NCBI GenBank assembly: GCA_013813125.1
Contig: JACCSH010000147.1
Location: 1 to 8,006 of the forward strand
Length of the DNA: 8,006 nt
From: Nocardioidaceae bacterium
Lineage (GTDB): Bacteria > Actinomycetota > Actinomycetes > Propionibacteriales > Nocardioidaceae
Direction of reading: 5' to 3'
Shown: positions 5,964 to 8,006 of the stretch, piece after piece
Layout of the letters: each line of letters starts with the position of its first letter
Position numbering within the stretch: the stretch's first letter is position 1
The notes under the pieces: model-generated
Database searches by the model: none
Told to the model about the DNA's origin: nothing
The model's input: only the letters and a program-made list of their open reading frames with translations
Position numbers and translations under genes: made by a program

Positions 5964-6889
5964 TGACTGGGGGTGACCAATACAGCCCTAGTGGGGACCA
6001 GTACTCGCTGACGGGCTTCGGGTACACGGCGACGGTCACCCAGGTGGGGGCGGCTCTGCGCGAACTGACCTTTGAGGGGGCTGAGCTGGTCCGCGGTTTT
6101 GGTTCTGACCAGATGATGCCGCATTTCCGAGGCGCAGTTCTCGCACCCTGGCCCAACCGGGTCAGCGACGGCAGCTATCGATTCGGCGGCCATGAACACC
6201 AGCTTGCCCTCAACGAGGCGGAACGCCGCAACGCGCTCCACGGGCTTGTCGCGTTCGACGAGTGGCGGCTCATCCATCAACGCGACACGCAGGTAACGCT
6301 GGCCCACCGGCTCTGGCCGCAACCGGGCTATCCCTTTCGCCTCGACCTGGAGATGACGTACGTCCTCGGCGCGCAGGGTTTCACCTGGCGTCTCACCGCG
6401 GTGAACGTTGGCGACCGGGCCGCTCCATACGGCTGCTCGATCCATCCCTATTTCGTGGCGGGGAGTGGATCCGTCGACGCATGGTCCCTGGAGCTTCCCG
6501 CCACGCACTACCTCGAGGTGGACGAGCTATTACGACCGATCCGGACCCGGCCGGTCGAGGGCAGCCAGTTCGACTTCCGGATACCACGCACCATCCGCGA
6601 AACGCAGATCGACAACGCCTACACCGGGCTCACGTTTGATGATCGAGGCTTCGCCGTGGCGAGTCTGCGGAGCGAAGAGGGCAAGGGGGTCGAGCTTCGG
6701 TGGGATGCGAGCTGTCCCTGGGTCCAGGTGCACACCGCCGACCGCCCGGAGCGAGAGCTCAACCGAGTCGGGCTCGCGTTGGAGCCGATGACATGTCCGC
6801 CGGACGCCTTCCGAACCGGAACTGACCTGATTGTCCTGGAACCAGCCGATACACACAGCGTGAGATGGGCGGCTCGGGCGCTTCCATGA
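5963..6889 (+). CDS. Aldose 1-epimerase (galactose mutarotase) family protein
   Basis: The 308-residue beta-sandwich protein belongs to the family that interconverts alpha and beta anomers of sugars. Expected residues are present: substrate-binding Asn-Arg in PWPNRV (N65, R66), His93 in ALHGLV, catalytic acid His161 in GCSIHPYF, and base Glu274 in LALEPMTCPP. The sequence resembles the actinobacterial subgroup often annotated simply as aldose 1-epimerase family. The exact sugar is not known. The N-terminus carries GDQYS twice (4-8 and 11-15); the second fits the family's usual beginning, so the first looks like a small duplication or an upstream start. The start at 5963 shares one base with the ABM stop. 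No nearby sugar-transport or catabolic genes define its pathway. Confidence 0.9.
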   Translation: MTGGDQYSPSGDQYSLTGFGYTATVTQVGAALRELTFEGAELVRGFGSDQMMPHFRGAVLAPWPNRVSDGSYRFGGHEHQLALNEAERRNALHGLVAFDEWRLIHQRDTQVTLAHRLWPQPGYPFRLDLEMTYVLGAQGFTWRLTAVNVGDRAAPYGCSIHPYFVAGSGSVDAWSLELPATHYLEVDELLRPIRTRPVEGSQFDFRIPRTIRETQIDNAYTGLTFDDRGFAVASLRSEEGKGVELRWDASCPWVQVHTADRPERELNRVGLALEPMTCPPDAFRTGTDLIVLEPADTHSVRWAARALP

Positions 6890-6898
6890 ATCTCTAGC

Positions 6899-6918
6899 GG
6901 GGCTGCTTTCAGAGCCCC
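6899..6918 (+). terminator. Short inverted repeat after the epimerase gene
   Basis: GGGGCT (6899-6904) pairs with AGCCCC (6913-6918) around an 8-base loop, beginning 10 bases after the epimerase stop. There is no T-run. Its position and GC-rich stem suggest it contributes to ending the ABM-epimerase transcript, together with the stronger hairpin at 6936-6969. Confidence 0.4.
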
Positions 6919-6928
6919 ACGAAGGACG

Positions 6929-7732
6929 TCAGACCGAGGGTCCACCCCCAGGACGTGGGGTGGACCTTCCAGGCGTGGTGAGGGGCCCCGAGTGTGACGT
7001 CACCGAGTAAAGAGAGGTGAAGACGACGACGTTGGCCTGGTAGCTGTCCGTTGGGATGTCGAAGTCCCCTCCGCAGGTGACCAGCTGGAGAGCGCTGTAA
7101 CCATGAGAGGCGTAGACCTGTCGGGCCGGGAAGTCCTCGTTGGGATATGTCCCTACCTTGTCGACTACAAAATGGGCGACCCTACCGTCGGCCAAGCTCA
7201 CCGCAATCCGGTCACCCGCCTTCAAGAACCGCAGCAGATAGAACACCGCCGGTCCCTCACGGGAGTCAACATGTCCCAAGATGACGGCCGAGCCGACCTG
7301 TCCGGGGGTCGGCCCAAGACGAAACCATCCAGGCTCCGCGAAATTGGTAGGGACCTGGACGGTGCGATCGGGATTGAGGCCAAGCTCCGAGAGGGAGGTT
7401 TCTAGGTCAATCGCCGGGATCCGCAGTCCAACTGGTGCCGAGCGGGGCGCCACTGGATCGGAGTCCTCTCGGGGCCTCACGAGTGGATCGACGCCGTCCG
7501 CACGCGGTGCTGCGCCGGGGTGGGCTGATCGACTTGGTCCAGTGCCGTCGCCTGCTGATGGCGCCGTGAGTTGGGGCGTCGAGAGTTGGGGCGTCGAGAG
7601 CCCGCTCACCTGCGCGCCCGGCTGCCCGCTCAGTCCCACCGTCAAAGACACTGCTGCCACCAGCAACAAGCTCAGGGCCACTACAGCCCAGCGCCTCGAT
7701 TGGCGCACGCTCTCTGTGAAGTGCCGGGCCAT
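6929..7732 (-). CDS. Class F sortase
   Basis: Sortases cut a sorting motif in secreted proteins and attach them to the cell wall. The 267-residue protein has a basic N-terminus, a signal anchor (about 15-34), a low-complexity Pro/Ser/Ala linker (36-98, with STPQL twice) and a class F catalytic domain from PVGLRIPAIDL (100-110). Catalytic His154 is in VILGHVDS and Cys220 in LQLVTCGG. The strand after Cys (SYQANVVVF, 230-238) is in the usual place, but no Arg occurs at 221-240, where the third catalytic residue is expected. A short Pro/Gly/Ser tail ends the protein. An in-frame TGA directly before ATG 7732 fixes the earliest start; AGGCGG (7744-7739) lies 6 bases upstream. The gene is 29 bases downstream of a probable sortase substrate and is likely cotranscribed with it. 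Confidence 0.88.
   Translation of the reverse strand: MARHFTESVRQSRRWAVVALSLLLVAAVSLTVGLSGQPGAQVSGLSTPQLSTPQLTAPSAGDGTGPSRSAHPGAAPRADGVDPLVRPREDSDPVAPRSAPVGLRIPAIDLETSLSELGLNPDRTVQVPTNFAEPGWFRLGPTPGQVGSAVILGHVDSREGPAVFYLLRFLKAGDRIAVSLADGRVAHFVVDKVGTYPNEDFPARQVYASHGYSALQLVTCGGDFDIPTDSYQANVVVFTSLYSVTSHSGPLTTPGRSTPRPGGGPSV
6936..6969. terminator. Strong hairpin inside the 3' end of the sortase gene
   Basis: GGTCCACCCC (6939-6948) pairs perfectly with GGGGTGGACC (6957-6966), with three more pairs outside (one G-T) and an 8-base loop. It lies at the last codons of the sortase gene, between it and the convergent epimerase gene. It probably stops epimerase readthrough and may also end the sortase transcript, though no T-run is seen. 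Confidence 0.5.
7568..7597 (-). repeat. Two exact 15-base tandem repeats in the sortase linker
   Basis: Two identical copies of a 15-base unit encode STPQL twice (residues 46-55) in the Pro/Ser-rich linker between the membrane anchor and the catalytic domain. Exact identity suggests a recent slippage duplication; linker length is probably not critical. Confidence 0.8.
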
Positions 7733-7761
7733 TCATTGCCGCCTGAGTGCCGTACTCCGTT

Positions 7762-8006
7762 TCACGCGGGCACTCTGCGACCACGAAAAGACTGACGGAG
7801 TGCCCCACCCGCCCCGGCCAGGGCAAGAAGGCCGAGAAGCGCCAGCTCGCCGCTTCCGCGGTCACTGGATTGATAGGCCCCGCCCGCACCCGTGTCCGGA
7901 CGGCCACGAGGAATCACCGCGCCGCCACCAACATTGTCTCCAGGACCACCGACACCAGGACCACCGACACCAGGACCACCGACACCAGGACCACCGACAC
8001 CAGGAC
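7762..8006 (-). CDS. C-terminal part of a sortase substrate with PGVGG repeats (5' end outside window)
   Basis: The visible 80 C-terminal residues run from the right edge to TGA 7764-7762. They contain four perfect PGVGG repeats, then PGDNVGGG, then a cell-wall sorting signal: RPDTG (codons 7902-7888), a 13-residue spacer, a hydrophobic segment ELALLGLLALAGAGGAL (7848-7798) and a basic tail RQSFRGRRVPA. This three-part arrangement is that of LPXTG-type substrates, with R in place of the usual L. The repeats resemble elastin-like or glycine-rich stalks that extend a surface domain from the wall. The gene ends 29 bases before the class F sortase on the same strand, so an operon and enzyme-substrate pairing are likely. 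The N-terminal domain lies outside the window, so its role is unknown. Confidence 0.85.
   Translation of the reverse strand, partial: PGVGGPGVGGPGVGGPGVGGPGDNVGGGAVIPRGRPDTGAGGAYQSSDRGSGELALLGLLALAGAGGALRQSFRGRRVPA
7941..8006 (-). repeat. Perfect 15-base tandem repeat array, 4.4 copies, running off the window
   Basis: Four identical copies of CAGGACCACCGACAC (plus strand) and a partial fifth at the edge encode PGVGG on the minus strand. The unit is a multiple of three, so copy-number change alters stalk length without breaking the frame. Total copy number cannot be known here. Confidence 0.95.

Noticed and set aside
5972..6007. GDQYS duplication as a sign of a mobile or programmed element
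   Set aside because: The two copies differ at the DNA level and merely lengthen the N-terminus of the epimerase; a small old duplication explains it.
7407..7907. A long minus-strand open frame across the sortase and the substrate's 3' end
   Set aside because: It is out of frame with both the sortase (His and Cys motifs) and the sorting signal, and its protein has no recognisable features.

Overview
The window looks like chromosomal DNA from a high-GC Gram-positive bacterium (Actinomycetota). The signs are: mostly about 65-72% GC in the coding parts counted by hand, a GTG start, a class F sortase paired with a sortase substrate, an ArsR/SRPBCC pair, and an actinobacterial-type Tet/OtrA-like GTPase. 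The genus cannot be fixed from sequence alone. There are no rRNA or tRNA genes, CRISPR arrays or insertion sequences that I can see.

Layout, left to right. Positions 1-295 hold no convincing gene but three strong hairpins; the last (213-258) is a good terminator for the gene to its right. At 296-1543 (-) lies a secreted seven-bladed beta-propeller of the lactonase type, in DNA noticeably poorer in GC than the rest. At 1821-2273 (-) is a small VOC/glyoxalase-fold protein. Divergent from it is a 36-codon leader ORF (2444-2554, +) with a strong ribosome binding site, overlapping the start of a TetM/OtrA-like ribosomal-protection GTPase (2508-4451, +). The GTPase's own weak binding site sits in a small hairpin, which suggests translational control by the leader.

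Convergent with the GTPase is an ArsR-family regulator plus SRPBCC (AHSA1-like) pair (5447 down to 4589, -). It is preceded by a TTGACA promoter flanked by two copies of a TCAACC...GGTTGA palindrome, a clear autoregulatory arrangement. The ArsR frame has lost the usual stop near the SRPBCC start and stays open through most of that gene. A two-gene operon follows (+): an ABM-domain monooxygenase (5658-5963) and an aldose 1-epimerase-like protein (5963-6889), overlapping by one base.

The right end (-) is a cell-surface module. A class F sortase (6929-7732) lies 29 bases downstream of the 3' end of a gene running off the window (7762-8006). That gene encodes tandem PGVGG repeats, an RPDTG sorting motif, a hydrophobic segment and a basic tail, so it is very probably the substrate of the adjacent sortase. 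This partial gene, the leader/GTPase arrangement and the ArsR stop loss are the observations most worth following up.
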